64,000 nt of DNA from Nocardioides rubriscoriae (GTDB lineage: Bacteria > Actinomycetota > Actinomycetes > Propionibacteriales > Nocardioidaceae). The stretch lies in contig NZ_VIYJ01000005.1 of NCBI RefSeq assembly GCF_008087085.1, positions 476,508-540,507 of the forward strand, given 5' to 3'. Made by a program: the position numbers and the translations under genes. Below the pieces are notes generated by a model that had not been told where the DNA came from, ran no database searches, and worked only from the letters and a program-made list of their open reading frames with translations. Shown in pieces: positions 1 through 9,277 of this stretch (position 1 is its first letter; each line of letters starts with the position of its first letter).

Positions 1-585
1 CAGGTGCTCGGTGATCTCGGGCGGGTGGACGACGCGGTGGCGCCCGAAGCCGGACGCGGTGCGGACCCCTCCCCCGGCCACGGCGGCCAGGGCGGGCTCG
101 TCGACCTGCACGACCAGCGGACCGGCGCCGGTCACGCGGCGCCGAACGTCGCGCACGTGGTCGCGCACGCCCTCGGCGAAGGCCTGCGCGAGCTCGCGTC
201 GAGCACCGTGGTCGCTGACCACCTTGTCGCCGCGCGGCTTCTCGACGGTGGCGGCGAGGGTCCACGGGCCGGCGACCTGCACCTTGAACGGGCCCTCCCA
301 GCCCTGGGCCTGCTCCTCGAGGACGTCGAGGTCCTGGGCCAGGCGGCTGCGCGCCCGGCGGTGGTCGACGCCCGCGGCGTCGGTGAGGCGCCACCCGGCG
401 GGCTGGAGGTCGACGCCGAGGGTGTCGAGCAGGGCCAGCGACCGGCCCACCATGCCCGAGTGGATGCCGCGCGCGGGCAGCTCGACGAGGTGGGGCATCG
501 CGTCGGCGAGCTCGTCGAGGACGAGCTTCTGAATCTCGGCGAGGTCGTCGCCGGGCATCGACCCGACGCCGGTGGCGGTGGCCAT
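1..585 (-). CDS. Methionine synthase, cobalamin-independent MetE/UROD-like (3' end outside window)
   Basis: The minus-strand frame from an ATG at 585 stays open for 195 codons to the window edge, so the C-terminal part is missing. It begins [20 protein letters not shown]; the GVGSMPG opening is typical of the actinobacterial MetE/UROD-fold proteins annotated as vitamin-B12-independent methionine synthases. Later segments (FKVQVAGPWTLAATVEK and VVQVDEPALAA) match the family's substrate-pocket strands. The start codon overlaps the mnmA stop as TGATG, so it is probably translated by coupling and is the third gene of the cysteine desulfurase-mnmA operon. Which methyl donor it uses is not shown; short MetE-like paralogues often lack the N-terminal domain of classical MetE. 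Family assignment is fairly sure, precise reaction is not. Confidence 0.8.
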   Translation of the reverse strand, partial: MATATGVGSMPGDDLAEIQKLVLDELADAMPHLVELPARGIHSGMVGRSLALLDTLGVDLQPAGWRLTDAAGVDHRRARSRLAQDLDVLEEQAQGWEGPFKVQVAGPWTLAATVEKPRGDKVVSDHGARRELAQAFAEGVRDHVRDVRRRVTGAGPLVVQVDEPALAAVAGGGVRTASGFGRHRVVHPPEITEHL

Positions 586-1679
586 CAGGCGCCCGTCGTC
601 GCGATCGTCGCCGAGCCGACGACGCGGGTGCCGTCGTAGACGACCGCGGCCTGCCCCGGTGCGATGCCGTACGCCGGCTCGTGCAGCTCGATCGAGACCT
701 CGCCGTCCGGTGCGTCGACGACGACGGTGGCGGGCAGCTCGCGCCCGTGCGCCCGCAGCTGGACCGTGCCGCGCAGCCGCGTCGGCGCGGCGCCGCACCA
801 GCGCGGTCGGATGCCGGTGAGGCGGCGTACGGCGAGGCGCTCGTGGGGCCCGACGGTGACGGTGCCGGAGACCGGCTCGATGTCGAGCACGAAACGGGGC
901 TTGCCGTCGGGCGCGGGCCGGCCGATCCGCAGGCCCTTGCGCTGGCCGATCGTGAAGCCGTAGGTGCCGTCGTGGCGCCCGAGCTCGTCGCCGGTCTCGG
1001 CGTCGACGATCGGACCGCCATGATTGGGCGCACGGTCGCCGAGCCTGTCGCGCAGCCAGCCGGCGTTGTCGCCGTCGGCGACGAAGCAGATGTCGTGACT
1101 GTCGGGCTTGTCGGCCACCAGCAGCCCGCGCCGGGCGGCCTCGGCGCGCACGTCGGTCTTGGTCGAGCCGCCCAGCGGGAAGAGCGAGTGGGCCAGCTGG
1201 CGCTGGTCGAGCACGCCGAGCACGTAGGACTGGTCCTTGCCGTCGTCGACGGCGCGGTGCATCTCGACGACCCCGTCGGGCCCGGGCGCCAGCTGCGCGT
1301 AGTGGCCGGTGGCGACGGCGTCGTAGCCCAGCGCGAGGGCGCGCTCGAGGACCGCGGCGAACTTGATCTTCTCGTTGCAGCGCAGGCACGGGTTGGGGGT
1401 GCGCCCGGCGGCGTACTCGCCCATGAAGTCCTCGACCACGTCGTCGTGGAACCGCTCCGACAGGTCCCAGACGTAGAACGGGATGCCGATGACGTCGGCG
1501 GCGCGCCGCGCGTCGTTGCTGTCCTCGATGGTGCAGCAGCCCCGCGCGCCCGTGCGGTACGACGCGGGGTTGCGCGACAGGGCCAGGTGGATGCCGGTGA
1601 CGTCGTGACCCGCGTCGACCGCGCGGGCTGCGGCCACCGCGGAGTCGACGCCGCCGGACATGGCAGCGACGACTCTCAT
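585..1679 (-). CDS. mnmA: tRNA-specific 2-thiouridylase MnmA
   Basis: 364 aa, the usual family length. It adds sulfur to U34 of tRNA(Lys/Glu/Gln) in the cytosol, using ATP and a persulfide relay. Visible motifs are the PP-loop SGGVDS at residues 8-13, the nucleophilic cysteine in [11 protein letters not shown] (C98, with C101), and the second catalytic cysteine in [11 protein letters not shown] (C198). The ATG at 1679 overlaps the stop of the upstream cysteine desulfurase as ATGA, which fixes this start. Pairing with a NifS/IscS-like sulfur donor directly upstream is the common actinobacterial arrangement and suggests a channelled sulfur supply. Confidence 0.96.
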   Translation of the reverse strand: MRVVAAMSGGVDSAVAAARAVDAGHDVTGIHLALSRNPASYRTGARGCCTIEDSNDARRAADVIGIPFYVWDLSERFHDDVVEDFMGEYAAGRTPNPCLRCNEKIKFAAVLERALALGYDAVATGHYAQLAPGPDGVVEMHRAVDDGKDQSYVLGVLDQRQLAHSLFPLGGSTKTDVRAEAARRGLLVADKPDSHDICFVADGDNAGWLRDRLGDRAPNHGGPIVDAETGDELGRHDGTYGFTIGQRKGLRIGRPAPDGKPRFVLDIEPVSGTVTVGPHERLAVRRLTGIRPRWCGAAPTRLRGTVQLRAHGRELPATVVVDAPDGEVSIELHEPAYGIAPGQAAVVYDGTRVVGSATIATTGA

Positions 1680-2857
1680 GAGCGTCGCGCCGCCCGGGCC
1701 CGCTCGACCACCGGCACGATCGCCTCGACGACCGCGTCGACGTCGGCCTGCGTGGAGGTGTGGCCGAACGAGAACCGCAGGGAGTGGCGTGCGGCCTCGG
1801 GCGCGCAGCCCATCGCCAGCAGCACGTGGGAGGGCTGGGCGACGCCGGCCGAGCACGCCGAGCCGGTCGAGCACTCGATGCCGCGGGCGTCGAGGAGCAT
1901 CAGCAGCGAGTCGCCCTCGCAGCCGGGGAACCCGAGGTGGGCGTTGCCGGGGAGCCGGTCGAGGGGGTCGCCGTGCAGGTGGGCCTCGGGGACCGCGGCC
2001 AGGACCCGGCTGACGAGCTGGTCGCGCAGCGCGGAGACGTGGTCGGCGTGCTCGGACTGCCGCTTGACCGCGAGCTCGACGGCGGCGGCGAAGCCGGCGA
2101 TGGCGGGGGTGTCGAGGGTGCCGCTGCGCACGTCGCGCTCCTGGCCGCCGCCGTGCAGCAGCGGGGTCAGGCCGAGGTCGCGGCGTACGACGAGCGCGCC
2201 GACACCGAACGGGCCGCCGACCTTGTGGCCGGTGACCGTCATCGCGTCGACGCCCGAGGCGGCGAAGCCCAGCGGGACCGAGCCCAGGGCCTGCACGGCG
2301 TCGGTGTGCACCGGCACCCCGTGGCGGGCCGCCAGCGCGACGACCTCGTCGATCGGCTGGAGCGTGCCGACCTCGTTGTTGGCCCACATCACCGAGACCA
2401 GCGAGACGGGCCGCTCGGCGAGCCGCCGGTCGAGCTCGTCGAGGTCGATGCGCCCGACGGCGTCGACGCCGAGCAGGCACACCTCGGCCTCGCCGGCCTG
2501 CTGCATCCAGTCAAGGGGGTCGAGCACGGCGTGGTGCTCGACCGCGCTGCTGATGATGCGGGCGCCCGGGCCGAGCTCGGCCGAGCGCGCCCAGTGGATG
2601 CCCTTGAGCGCCAGGTTGTCGGCCTCGGTGCCACCGGAGGTGAAGACCACCTCGCTGGGACGGCAGTCGAGGGCCTGCGCGACGGTCTCGCGCGACTCCT
2701 CCACGACCCGCCGGGCGTGGCGGCCCGAGGCGTGCAGGGAGCTCGGGTTGCCGACGTCGCGCAGGTGGGTCGTCATCGCCTCGACGGCCGCATCGACCAT
2801 CGGGGTCGTCGCGGCGTGGTCGAGGTAGTGCACCTGCCCGCTGGTCTTGACTGTCAT
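1676..2857 (-). CDS. Cysteine desulfurase, NifS/IscS family
   Basis: 393-aa class V PLP enzyme that converts cysteine to alanine and an enzyme-bound persulfide. It starts [28 protein letters not shown] is the family N-terminal signature. The Schiff-base lysine is in [10 protein letters not shown] (about residue 212), and the mobile-loop cysteine that carries the persulfide is in [10 protein letters not shown] (about residue 335). An ATG at 2857 is preferred over the longer open frame because homology begins there and GAGAGG lies just upstream. A TACTCT hexamer 10 nt before the start could be the -10. It heads a three-gene operon with mnmA and a methionine synthase, so tRNA thiolation is the most likely client. 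Confidence 0.95.
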   Translation of the reverse strand: MTVKTSGQVHYLDHAATTPMVDAAVEAMTTHLRDVGNPSSLHASGRHARRVVEESRETVAQALDCRPSEVVFTSGGTEADNLALKGIHWARSAELGPGARIISSAVEHHAVLDPLDWMQQAGEAEVCLLGVDAVGRIDLDELDRRLAERPVSLVSVMWANNEVGTLQPIDEVVALAARHGVPVHTDAVQALGSVPLGFAASGVDAMTVTGHKVGGPFGVGALVVRRDLGLTPLLHGGGQERDVRSGTLDTPAIAGFAAAVELAVKRQSEHADHVSALRDQLVSRVLAAVPEAHLHGDPLDRLPGNAHLGFPGCEGDSLLMLLDARGIECSTGSACSAGVAQPSHVLLAMGCAPEAARHSLRFSFGHTSTQADVDAVVEAIVPVVERARAARRS

Positions 2858-2968
2858 CGCACCTCTCAGAGTACGGCGCCACGCCCGGGCGGCACGCACG
2901 AGACCAGCATCCGCGCTGGTCACCGCCGCGCGCAGCACCCCGAGCGGTGGACTTCGGGCCCGCGCGGG

Positions 2969-3598
2969 TCAGCCGGCGTACGCCGCCAGCCACGGGTGCC
3001 CGGGGTGCGCGCGCTCGACCATCCCCCACAGCCAGCTGCGGGCGGCCTCGTCGAGCAGCGGCAGCGCGGCCTCCAGGTCGGCGCGGTCCTTGGCCCGGTC
3101 CAGGCGCGCCTTCATCATCAGCGTGACCTCCGGGCGCAGGTGGCGCAGGCCGTCGTCGGCCACCCACGTCACGTCGTCGAGCGGCGCGACGTGGTCGTGG
3201 AAGCGCTTGTTGGTCCACAGCCGCTCGCCGTCGGGCCCTGCCGTCGACAGGGTGAGGGGCACGTCGAGCACCCACGGCGCCCCGGAGTGCTCGCGCACCC
3301 ACAGCTGGCTCTCGGGGTGGAGGTCGGTGAAGCGGCCGTCGAAGGGGCGCAACCAGGACAGGTGCACGTTCCAGGGGGTCCAGCGCCCGTGCAGGAACAG
3401 CCGGAAGGCCTCGGCGTCGTCGGCGAACATCGAGACGTCGAGGTCGTCGTGCTCGCGCTCGACCCCGGTGAACGCGTGGATCGTCCAGCCGCCGATGATC
3501 CACCACGGCCGGTCGAAACCAGCCATGAACGCGCCGATCGTCGACGGGTCCAGGGGCTCCCACGCGCCGTACCAGTGGAAGAACTCGTCGTCGGGCAT
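2969..3598 (-). CDS. Nucleotidyltransferase-fold protein, aminoglycoside-2''-adenylyltransferase-like
   Basis: 209 aa from an ATG at 3598. The core IIGGWTIHAFTGVEREHDDLD gives the GG...R.H.D.D pattern of the AadB/ANT(2'')-type minimal nucleotidyltransferases, with two metal-binding aspartates in the DDLDVS segment. The C-terminal half (LRPEVTLMMKARLDRAKDRAD) resembles the conserved KxxxxRxKDxxD helix of the same family. Many environmental members are not resistance enzymes, and the substrate cannot be read from sequence. It lies divergently from the sigma-factor operon and downstream of nothing on its strand. No clear Shine-Dalgarno was seen, so the exact start is uncertain. Confidence 0.75.
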   Translation of the reverse strand: MPDDEFFHWYGAWEPLDPSTIGAFMAGFDRPWWIIGGWTIHAFTGVEREHDDLDVSMFADDAEAFRLFLHGRWTPWNVHLSWLRPFDGRFTDLHPESQLWVREHSGAPWVLDVPLTLSTAGPDGERLWTNKRFHDHVAPLDDVTWVADDGLRHLRPEVTLMMKARLDRAKDRADLEAALPLLDEAARSWLWGMVERAHPGHPWLAAYAG

Positions 3599-3685
3599 CG
3601 GCTGCACCCCGGGTGGCGGCGGCGACGGTGACGGTGGCGGTGGCTGCACCCGGCGCACGCTACCGACTTCAACAGCGACCGTCCG

Positions 3686-3712
3686 GCATCCGTATCCCCG
3701 AGCAGCACGAAT
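3686..3712 (+). promoter_or_regulatory. Possible ECF-type promoter of the sigma/anti-sigma operon
   Basis: GCATCC at 3686-3691 and ACGAAT at 3707-3712 resemble the CCATCC / CCGAAT elements reported for SigK-type ECF sigma factors, with a 15-nt spacer that is slightly short. It lies 40 nt before the sigma GTG, where an autoregulated promoter is expected. The match is by eye and incomplete. Confidence 0.35.
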
Positions 3713-3751
3713 CCCCACCCACCAGCACCGGACCCAGGAGGGACCAGCCCC

Positions 3752-4321
3752 GTGGCCCTGCGCGTCCCTCGACCCGCGTCGCCGGCGACCCCGGTCCCGA
3801 CCCTGACCGTCGACGACGGGGTCCGCGCCGCCTACGCCGCGCACGGCGCCGAGATCTACCGCCTGGCGGTGCGTGGTCTCGGCGACACCTGCGCGGCCCA
3901 GGACGTCGTGCAGGAGACGTTCCTGCGGGCGTGGCGGGCCTGGGACCGCTACGACGCGTCGCGGGCGAGCCTGCGCACCTGGTTGTTCGAGATCGCCCGT
4001 AACGTGGTGATCGACGCGCAGCGCGCCCGGACGGCCCGGCCCTGGCTGCGCGGTCTGTCCGACCACGAGTCACTGGAGCAGAGCGCCCCAGGGGTCACCG
4101 ACGGCCTGGAGACGCTGATGAGGAGGGTGCTGGTGGAGGAAGCGCTGCGCCGCCTCGGCGACGACCACCGCCGTGCGATCGAGGAGACCTACCTCGCCGA
4201 CCGCTCCTACCCCGAGGTCGCCGCCGAGCTCGGGATCCCCGAGTCCACCCTGCGCAGCCGGGTGTTCTACGGGCTCAAGGCCCTGCGCATCGTGATGGAC
4301 GAGATGGAGGTGACGCCATGA
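3752..4321 (+). CDS. ECF-family RNA polymerase sigma factor (SigK-like)
   Basis: 189 aa with the two-domain ECF layout. Region 2 has QDVVQETFLRAWRAW and LRTWLFEIARNVVID (roughly residues 50-90). Region 4 has RRAIEETYLADRSYPEVAAE followed by a helix-turn-helix (IPESTLRSRVFYGLKALR, roughly 140-180). The GTG at 3752 is preceded by AGGAGGG about 9 nt upstream, which decides the start. The gene overlaps the next one as ATGA, and that gene encodes its likely anti-sigma partner with a zinc-binding domain and one membrane helix. The pair should respond to an envelope or redox signal; the regulon is unknown. Confidence 0.92.
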   Translation: MALRVPRPASPATPVPTLTVDDGVRAAYAAHGAEIYRLAVRGLGDTCAAQDVVQETFLRAWRAWDRYDASRASLRTWLFEIARNVVIDAQRARTARPWLRGLSDHESLEQSAPGVTDGLETLMRRVLVEEALRRLGDDHRRAIEETYLADRSYPEVAAELGIPESTLRSRVFYGLKALRIVMDEMEVTP

Positions 4322-5019
4322 GCGCCCGCGACCCCCACCACGAGGCCCTGCGCACCGACCTGGGCGCCTACGTGCTCGGCGCCCTGCCCGCCGACGAGGC
4401 AGCGGCCCTCGAGGCCCACCTCGCCACCTGCGCCGGATGCCGCGCCGAGCGTGACGACCTGCTGCCCGCGGTCGCGGTGCTCGGCGAGCTCAAGCGCGCC
4501 TCCGCGTCCGCCCGCGTCGACGAGCCCGCCCCGGCGGGGCTCGACGCGCTCGTGCTGGGCCGCCTGGCCCGCGAGGGGGCGCGCGAGCGTCGTACGGCGT
4601 GGGCCCGGCGGGCCGGCCTGGCCGCCGTCGCCGGTGCCGCCGCGGCGGCCGTGCTCGTCGCCGGTCTGGCCGTCACCCGCGACGGCGCTCCCGCGACCCC
4701 GCAGGCCGCCCCCGCACCCCCGATGGAGCAGGTCGACGTGGCCGCCTACGACGACGGCGTCACCGCCGACGCCGCCCTGGTCAACCACACCTGGGGCGTC
4801 GAGGTGAAGCTCACCGCCACCGGGTTCACCGACGGCCGCCGGTTCTCGGTCGACGTCGTCGGCACCGACGGCAAGCGCTACCCGGCCGGCGCGTTCGTCG
4901 GGACCGGCTCTCGCGAGATGCACTGCAACCTCAGCTCGGCGGTCCTGCGCCCCGACGCGACCGGCTTCGAGGTGCGCGACGGCCGCGGCGACGTGGTGGT
5001 GAGCTCGACCTTCGCGTGA
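4318..5019 (+). CDS. Transmembrane anti-sigma factor with zf-HC2 zinc-binding domain
   Basis: 233 aa. The cytoplasmic anti-sigma domain carries HLATCAGC (H34, C38, C41), the HxxxCxxC zinc-associated motif that grips ECF sigma factors. One hydrophobic helix at about residues 99-119 places residues 120-233 outside the membrane. The outer domain (starting near MEQVDVAAYDDG) has no recognised catalytic motif and could be the sensor, as in RskA-type proteins. Translationally coupled to the sigma gene by ATGA. Confidence 0.9.
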   Translation: MSARDPHHEALRTDLGAYVLGALPADEAAALEAHLATCAGCRAERDDLLPAVAVLGELKRASASARVDEPAPAGLDALVLGRLAREGARERRTAWARRAGLAAVAGAAAAAVLVAGLAVTRDGAPATPQAAPAPPMEQVDVAAYDDGVTADAALVNHTWGVEVKLTATGFTDGRRFSVDVVGTDGKRYPAGAFVGTGSREMHCNLSSAVLRPDATGFEVRDGRGDVVVSSTFA

Positions 5020-5045
5020 GGCAGCTCCGGTGGCCACCCCCACCC

Positions 5046-5086
5046 ACGGTGGTCGAGGAGGTTGCGCCAGCAACCGTCACGAGGCC
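5046..5086 (+). repeat. REP-like hairpin repeat, copy 1
   Basis: A 41-nt unit: ACGGTGGTCGAGGAG, then a 14-nt hairpin core GTTGCGCCAGCAAC, then CGTCACGAGGCC. It lies in the tail-to-tail gap between the anti-sigma gene and the GNAT gene. The second copy (5136-5176) is inverted and has exactly the same length and flanks but a different, self-complementary core. Confidence 0.75.
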
Positions 5087-5135
5087 ACTCCCCCGCAGGT
5101 GCAGGTCGGCTGGTCCACGTCGGCTGCGGTGACGC

Positions 5136-5176
5136 GGTCTCGTGACGCTCCTCAGCGGGAGCTCCTCGACCACCGT
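5136..5176 (-). repeat. REP-like hairpin repeat, copy 2 (inverted)
   Basis: Read on the minus strand it is ACGGTGGTCGAGGAG, core CTCCCGCTGAGGAG, then CGTCACGAGACC: 41 nt, like copy 1. The cores of the two copies differ at most positions, yet both can form a stem, so base pairing is conserved while sequence is not. Its outer end touches the stop codon of the GNAT gene. Confidence 0.75.
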
Positions 5177-5778
5177 CAGGCAGGGTCGACGACCCGCCGC
5201 ATCACGCAGTTGCCCTGGCCCTTGGGGCGGTCGTAGGTGAAGCCGACGCGCTCGTACATCCGGCGGGTGCCGTTGTAGAGGAACGACGACGAGGTCTTCT
5301 TGCCCTGCTCCCGCTTGAGGGTCAGGTCGTGGGGGTAGCCCTCGACCACCCCGCCACCGGCCGCGGCGATCAGGTCGACGGCGCCGCGCAGCGCCACCTC
5401 GGCGAGCCCCTGCCTGCGGTGGGTCCTCTCGACCTGGATGCAGGTGACCCGCCAGTCGACGGGCACGACCTGCGTGGCGTCGTACTGCTTGCGGTGGTGG
5501 ATGCGCGGCAGCTCCTCGGGGGTGCCGTACTCAGCCCACGCCACGGCCTGCCCGTCGCGCACGACGAGGGCCGCGTGGGCGATGCCCTCGTCGACCATGC
5601 GCTTCTTGAAGTCCCGGTTGCCGTCGGCGGTGACCCCGCGCTCGGCGCAGTCGGGGTGGAACCAGCTGCACCAGCAGCTGCCGAAGAGACCGCCCTGGCG
5701 CTCGACCAGGTCGGCGAAGAGGTGCCAGGTCGAGGGCTCCAGAGCCACGACGTCACCGTCAGCCGGTTCGGCACCCAT
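5176..5778 (-). CDS. GNAT-family N-acetyltransferase
   Basis: 200 aa. The acetyl-CoA binding core is visible as VTCIQVERTHRRQGLAEVAL (the RxxGxA pyrophosphate loop, about residues 110-129), with the closing strand RRMYERVGFTYDRPKG near the C-terminus. A tryptophan/cysteine-rich N-terminal part (GSCWCSWFHPDCAERG) is seen in a subgroup of actinobacterial GNAT proteins of unknown substrate. The ATG at 5778 has no Shine-Dalgarno but a TACGGT hexamer sits 6 nt upstream, which fits a leaderless transcript. Monocistronic. Confidence 0.85.
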   Translation of the reverse strand: MGAEPADGDVVALEPSTWHLFADLVERQGGLFGSCWCSWFHPDCAERGVTADGNRDFKKRMVDEGIAHAALVVRDGQAVAWAEYGTPEELPRIHHRKQYDATQVVPVDWRVTCIQVERTHRRQGLAEVALRGAVDLIAAAGGGVVEGYPHDLTLKREQGKKTSSSFLYNGTRRMYERVGFTYDRPKGQGNCVMRRVVDPA

Positions 5779-5784
5779 GCCGTC

Positions 5785-5790
5785 ACCGTA
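5785..5790 (-). promoter_or_regulatory. -10 element of leaderless GNAT gene
   Basis: TACGGT on the minus strand, 6 nt before the ATG at 5778. This spacing puts the transcription start on or next to the first codon. Confidence 0.45.
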
Positions 5791-5817
5791 ACCCGGGGAA
5801 CGACCGAGAGGATCAGG

Positions 5818-6942
5818 TCACAGCAGGACGAGGTCGTCGCGGTGCACGACCTCGCGCTCGTACGCCGAGCCCAGGTCGCGTCCGAGCTCGCGGCTGGAGC
5901 GGCCCAGCAGCGCCGGCAGCTCGTCGGCGTCGAAGTTGACCAGGCCCCGGGCCACGACCCGGCCGTCGAGGTCGGCGAGGTCGACCGGGTCACCGGCCAC
6001 GAACCGCCCCGTCACCGCGGTGACGCCGGCCGCGAGCAGCGACGCGCGGCGTTCGACGACCGCGCGGACCGCGCCCGGGTCGAGGCTCAGCACCCCGTGG
6101 GCCTCGGTGACGTGGGCCAGCCACAGCAGCCGGATCGGCCGCCGGCGACCGGTCGGGCGGAACAGGGTGCCGACCGGGTCCCCGGCCAGGGCGTCGCCGG
6201 CCCGCGCGGCGGAGGTGAGGACGACGGGGATCCCGGCGCCGGTGGCGATCCGGGCCGCCTCGACCTTGGTCTGCATGCCGCCGGTGCCGACCCCGGCCGA
6301 CCCGGTGCCGCCGATGCGCACGCCGTCGAGGTCGGCGTCGACCGACACCTCCGCGACCAGGCTGCTGGCAGGGTCGTCGGGGTGGCCGTCGTAGAGGCCG
6401 TCGACGTCGGACAGCAGCACGAGCAGGTCGGCGTGGACCAGGTGTGCCACGAGCGCGGCCAGCCGGTCGTTGTCACCGAAGCGGATCTCGGTTGTCGCCA
6501 CGGTGTCGTTCTCGTTGACGATCGGCAGCACGCCCAGCTCGAGGAGCTTGACGAAGGTCTGGTGCGCGTTGCGGTGGTGGGCCCGGCGGCCGACGTCGTC
6601 GATGGTGAGCAGCACCTGTCCGGCCACGATGTCGTGACGGGCCAGCTCGGCGGTGTAGCGGTGCACCAGCAGTCCCTGGCCCACGGCGGCGGCGGCCTGC
6701 TGCGCGGCCAGGCCCGAGGGACGGCGCTTGAGACCGAGCGGGGCGAGCCCCGCGGCGATCGCGCCCGACGAGACGAGCACGACCTCGGCGCCGCGCGCCC
6801 GCAGCCCGGCGAGGACGTCGACCAGCGCGCGCAGGCGGTCGGGGTCGAGCCCGCCCTGGGCGGTGGTCAGCGACGACGAGCCGACCTTGACGACGACCCG
6901 GCGCGCCTCTGTGACCTCGCGCCGGACCTCAGGCCCCGGCAC
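5818..6942 (-). CDS. proB: Glutamate 5-kinase ProB
   Basis: 374 aa including the C-terminal PUA domain. It phosphorylates glutamate as the first step of proline synthesis. The amino-acid kinase fold starts at [13 protein letters not shown] and contains [12 protein letters not shown] and [11 protein letters not shown], standard ATP/glutamate loops. The PUA domain spans roughly residues 285-360 ([20 protein letters not shown]). The codons before the conserved core are not ATG; a GTG at 6942 preceded by GAGGA at good spacing is the best start and makes the gene overlap the obg 3' end by 14 nt. Last gene of the rplU-rpmA-obg-proB operon; feedback inhibition by proline is a family trait. Confidence 0.94.
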   Translation of the reverse strand: MPGPEVRREVTEARRVVVKVGSSSLTTAQGGLDPDRLRALVDVLAGLRARGAEVVLVSSGAIAAGLAPLGLKRRPSGLAAQQAAAAVGQGLLVHRYTAELARHDIVAGQVLLTIDDVGRRAHHRNAHQTFVKLLELGVLPIVNENDTVATTEIRFGDNDRLAALVAHLVHADLLVLLSDVDGLYDGHPDDPASSLVAEVSVDADLDGVRIGGTGSAGVGTGGMQTKVEAARIATGAGIPVVLTSAARAGDALAGDPVGTLFRPTGRRRPIRLLWLAHVTEAHGVLSLDPGAVRAVVERRASLLAAGVTAVTGRFVAGDPVDLADLDGRVVARGLVNFDADELPALLGRSSRELGRDLGSAYEREVVHRDDLVLL

Positions 6943-8470
6943 CGGGGTCTTCCTCGGCCCAGTCGGGGTCGTCGGCCGACCCGATCTCGTAGGACGTCGG
7001 CCCGTAGACCTCGGGCTTGTCGAGACGACGGGCCACGTCGGCACGCGTCTCGGTCTCGGAGCGGTCCGGCATGTTCTCCTGGATCGCGCGGCGCCGTCCG
7101 ACCGCCGCACGCTCCTCGCGCATCCGGACGTCCTCGCCACGCCGGGCGAGGTTCTCGGCACCGGCGTCGAGGCCGGGCTTGAAGTCGAAGACCACGGAGT
7201 TGTCGGGGTGACCGATCAGGACGGTGTCGCCCTCGACGGCGCCGAGCTCGACCAGCTTCTTCTCGACCCCCAGGCGGTTGAGCCGGTCGGCGAGGAAGCC
7301 GACGGCCTCGTCGTTGCTGAAGTCGGTCTGGCGCACCCAGCGCTCCGGCTTGTGGCCGCGCACGCGCCAGCCCTCGCCGGTCTGGGTGACGGTGAAGTCG
7401 CCGGCGCCGTCGGCGCTCGGCGGGCGCAGCACGATGCGGGTGGCGACCTCCTCGGCCGCCTCGACCCGCGCGGCGAGCACGATCTCGGCCATCGCGAAGG
7501 TCAGCGCCCGGGTGCCCTCACCCGAGGCGGCCGACACGGGGAACACCCGCAGCCCGCGCGCGGTCAGCTCGTCGATCACCATGTCGGAGATGTCGCGACC
7601 GTCGGGCACGTCGACCTTGTTGAGCGCGACCAGGCGCGGGCGGTCGTCGAGGCCGCCGTAGCGGCTGAGCTCGCGCTCGATGACGTCGAGGTCGTCGACC
7701 GGGTTGCGGCCCGGCTCGAGGGTCGCGGTGTCGAGCACGTGGACCAGGGCGGCGCACCGCTCGACGTGGCGCAGGAAGTCGTGGCCCAGGCCGCGACCGT
7801 CGCTGGCGCCCTCGATGAGACCGGGCACGTCGGCGACGGTGAACGTCGTCTCGCCCGCGGTCACGACCCCGAGGTTGGGCACCAGCGTCGTGAAGGGGTA
7901 GTCGGCGATCTTGGGCCGCGCCCGTGAGATCGACGCGATCAGGCTCGACTTGCCGGCGCTGGGGAAGCCCACCAGGCCGATGTCGGCGACGACCTTGAGC
8001 TCGAGGACGACCTCGACCTCGTCGCCGGGCTCGCCGAGCAGTGCGAACCCGGGCGCCTTGCGCTTGGCGCTGGCCAGGGCGGCGTTGCCGAGGCCACCGC
8101 GACCACCCTCGGCGACGACGAGCTCGGTGCCGGGGCCGACGAGGTCGGCCACCAGCTCACCGGTCTTGAGGCTCACGACGGTGCCGCTGGGCACCGGCAG
8201 CACGAGGTCGGCCCCGTGGCCGCCGTTCTTGTGGGAGCCGGCGCCGTGACCGCCGTGCTCGGCCTTGCGGTGCGGGCTGTGGTGGTAGTCGACCAGCGTC
8301 GTGACGTCGGGGTCGACGCGCAGGATCACCGAGCCGCCCGGCCCGCCGTTGCCGCCGTCGGGGCCACCGAGCGGCTTGAACTTCTCGCGGTGGACGGAGG
8401 CGACCCCGTGCCCGCCGCGACCCGCGCTGACGTGCAGTGTCACGCGGTCGACGAACGTGGGGACGGCCAT
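6929..8470 (-). CDS. obg: GTPase ObgE/CgtA
   Basis: 513 aa, late 50S assembly GTPase. The glycine-rich Obg domain is at residues 1-160 (starts [20 protein letters not shown]). The G domain has [10 protein letters not shown] (G1), DVPGL (G3) and NKVD (G4). An OCT domain and an acidic tail follow (ends EEDPGAGA), as is common in Actinobacteria. The start is preceded by CAGGAG. It follows rpmA by 102 nt and overlaps proB, a conserved ribosome/proline operon. Confidence 0.97.
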   Translation of the reverse strand: MAVPTFVDRVTLHVSAGRGGHGVASVHREKFKPLGGPDGGNGGPGGSVILRVDPDVTTLVDYHHSPHRKAEHGGHGAGSHKNGGHGADLVLPVPSGTVVSLKTGELVADLVGPGTELVVAEGGRGGLGNAALASAKRKAPGFALLGEPGDEVEVVLELKVVADIGLVGFPSAGKSSLIASISRARPKIADYPFTTLVPNLGVVTAGETTFTVADVPGLIEGASDGRGLGHDFLRHVERCAALVHVLDTATLEPGRNPVDDLDVIERELSRYGGLDDRPRLVALNKVDVPDGRDISDMVIDELTARGLRVFPVSAASGEGTRALTFAMAEIVLAARVEAAEEVATRIVLRPPSADGAGDFTVTQTGEGWRVRGHKPERWVRQTDFSNDEAVGFLADRLNRLGVEKKLVELGAVEGDTVLIGHPDNSVVFDFKPGLDAGAENLARRGEDVRMREERAAVGRRRAIQENMPDRSETETRADVARRLDKPEVYGPTSYEIGSADDPDWAEEDPGAGA

Positions 8471-8572
8471 GGTGTTGCTCCTGGGTGGTGAATGACTCGA
8501 GAAAACCGCGAAGGGCGCCCCGTCGCGGGACGCCCTGTCGTGGTGGTGAGGTGGTGCTGGGTGAGCGTCAGA

Positions 8573-8827
8573 TCACTCCGACGGCACGATGTTGATCACG
8601 CGGCGACCGCGCTTGACACCGAACTCGACGGCGCCGGGCTGCAGCGCGAAGAGGGTGTCGTCACCGCCGCGGCCGACGCCGCTCCCGGGGTGGAAGTGGG
8701 TGCCGCGCTGGCGGACGATGATCTCGCCCGCGTTGACCAGCTGGCCGCCGAAGCGCTTGACGCCGAGGCGCTGGGAGTTGGAGTCGCGGCCGTTCTTGGT
8801 GGACGCCGCGCCCTTCTTGTGTGCCAT
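8573..8827 (-). CDS. rpmA: Large ribosomal subunit protein bL27
   Basis: 84 aa, full length. It begins [20 protein letters not shown], the classic bL27 N-terminus that reaches the peptidyl-transferase centre; there is no cleavable N-terminal extension of the Firmicute type. It lies 55 nt after rplU on the same strand. Confidence 0.98.
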   Translation of the reverse strand: MAHKKGAASTKNGRDSNSQRLGVKRFGGQLVNAGEIIVRQRGTHFHPGSGVGRGGDDTLFALQPGAVEFGVKRGRRVINIVPSE

Positions 8828-8882
8828 GTCGGTAGTCCTTCGAGTTCAGTGTCAGGCGGAGGTCAGGTGGAGGTCAGCGGTG

Positions 8883-9185
8883 TCAGGCGCTGATGTCGGT
8901 GACGCGCACCTGGGTGTACTTCTGGCGGTGACCCTGGCGCTTCTTGTAGCCGGTCTTGTTCTTGTACTTCTGGATGACGATCTTGGGGCCCTTGGTGCCG
9001 CCGAGGACCTCGACGGTCACCGAGGCCTTGTCGAGGCCGGTGGCCTTGACGGTCTCGCCGTCGACGGTCATCACGACCGGGAGGGACAGCGTGTCACCCA
9101 CGGGCGTCGTGACCAGGTCGATCTCGATGACGTCGCCCACAGCGACCTTCTGCTGCTTCGCGCCTGCGCGCACGATCGCGTACAC
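8883..9185 (-). CDS. rplU: Large ribosomal subunit protein bL21
   Basis: 100 aa. It starts with GTG (MYAIVRAGAKQQKVAVGD) after AAGGAG with 7-nt spacing. The conserved C-terminal KKRQGHRQKYTQVRVTDI segment contacts 23S rRNA. First gene of the ribosomal-protein/obg/proB group, separated from the rne stop by a 192-nt leader containing a palindrome and a direct repeat. Confidence 0.98.
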   Translation of the reverse strand: MYAIVRAGAKQQKVAVGDVIEIDLVTTPVGDTLSLPVVMTVDGETVKATGLDKASVTVEVLGGTKGPKIVIQKYKNKTGYKKRQGHRQKYTQVRVTDISA

Positions 9186-9211
9186 CGCGGTCTCCTTCGT
9201 CTGTCACTGAT

Positions 9212-9277
9212 AAGCACTGGGTTGAAGCACTGGGTTCCTGCGGCACGGCCAGCTCCCCCGACTCGATGATCATCGAG
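9212..9277 (-). promoter_or_regulatory. rplU leader with 16-bp palindrome and 12-nt direct repeat
   Basis: Between rne and rplU, CTCGATGATCATCGAG (9262-9277) is a perfect 16-bp palindrome. AAGCACTGGGTT occurs twice in tandem (9212-9223 and 9225-9236) just before the rplU ribosome-binding site. Autogenous control of L21 operons through leader RNA is known in other bacteria; whether this leader binds L21 is inference. The palindrome could instead end the rne transcript. Confidence 0.4.

Noticed and set aside
585..2480. 631-codon minus-strand frame running through mnmA and into the cysteine desulfurase gene
   Set aside because: Only the part from 1679 encodes MnmA; the Arg/Pro-rich upstream part lies in another frame of the desulfurase gene.
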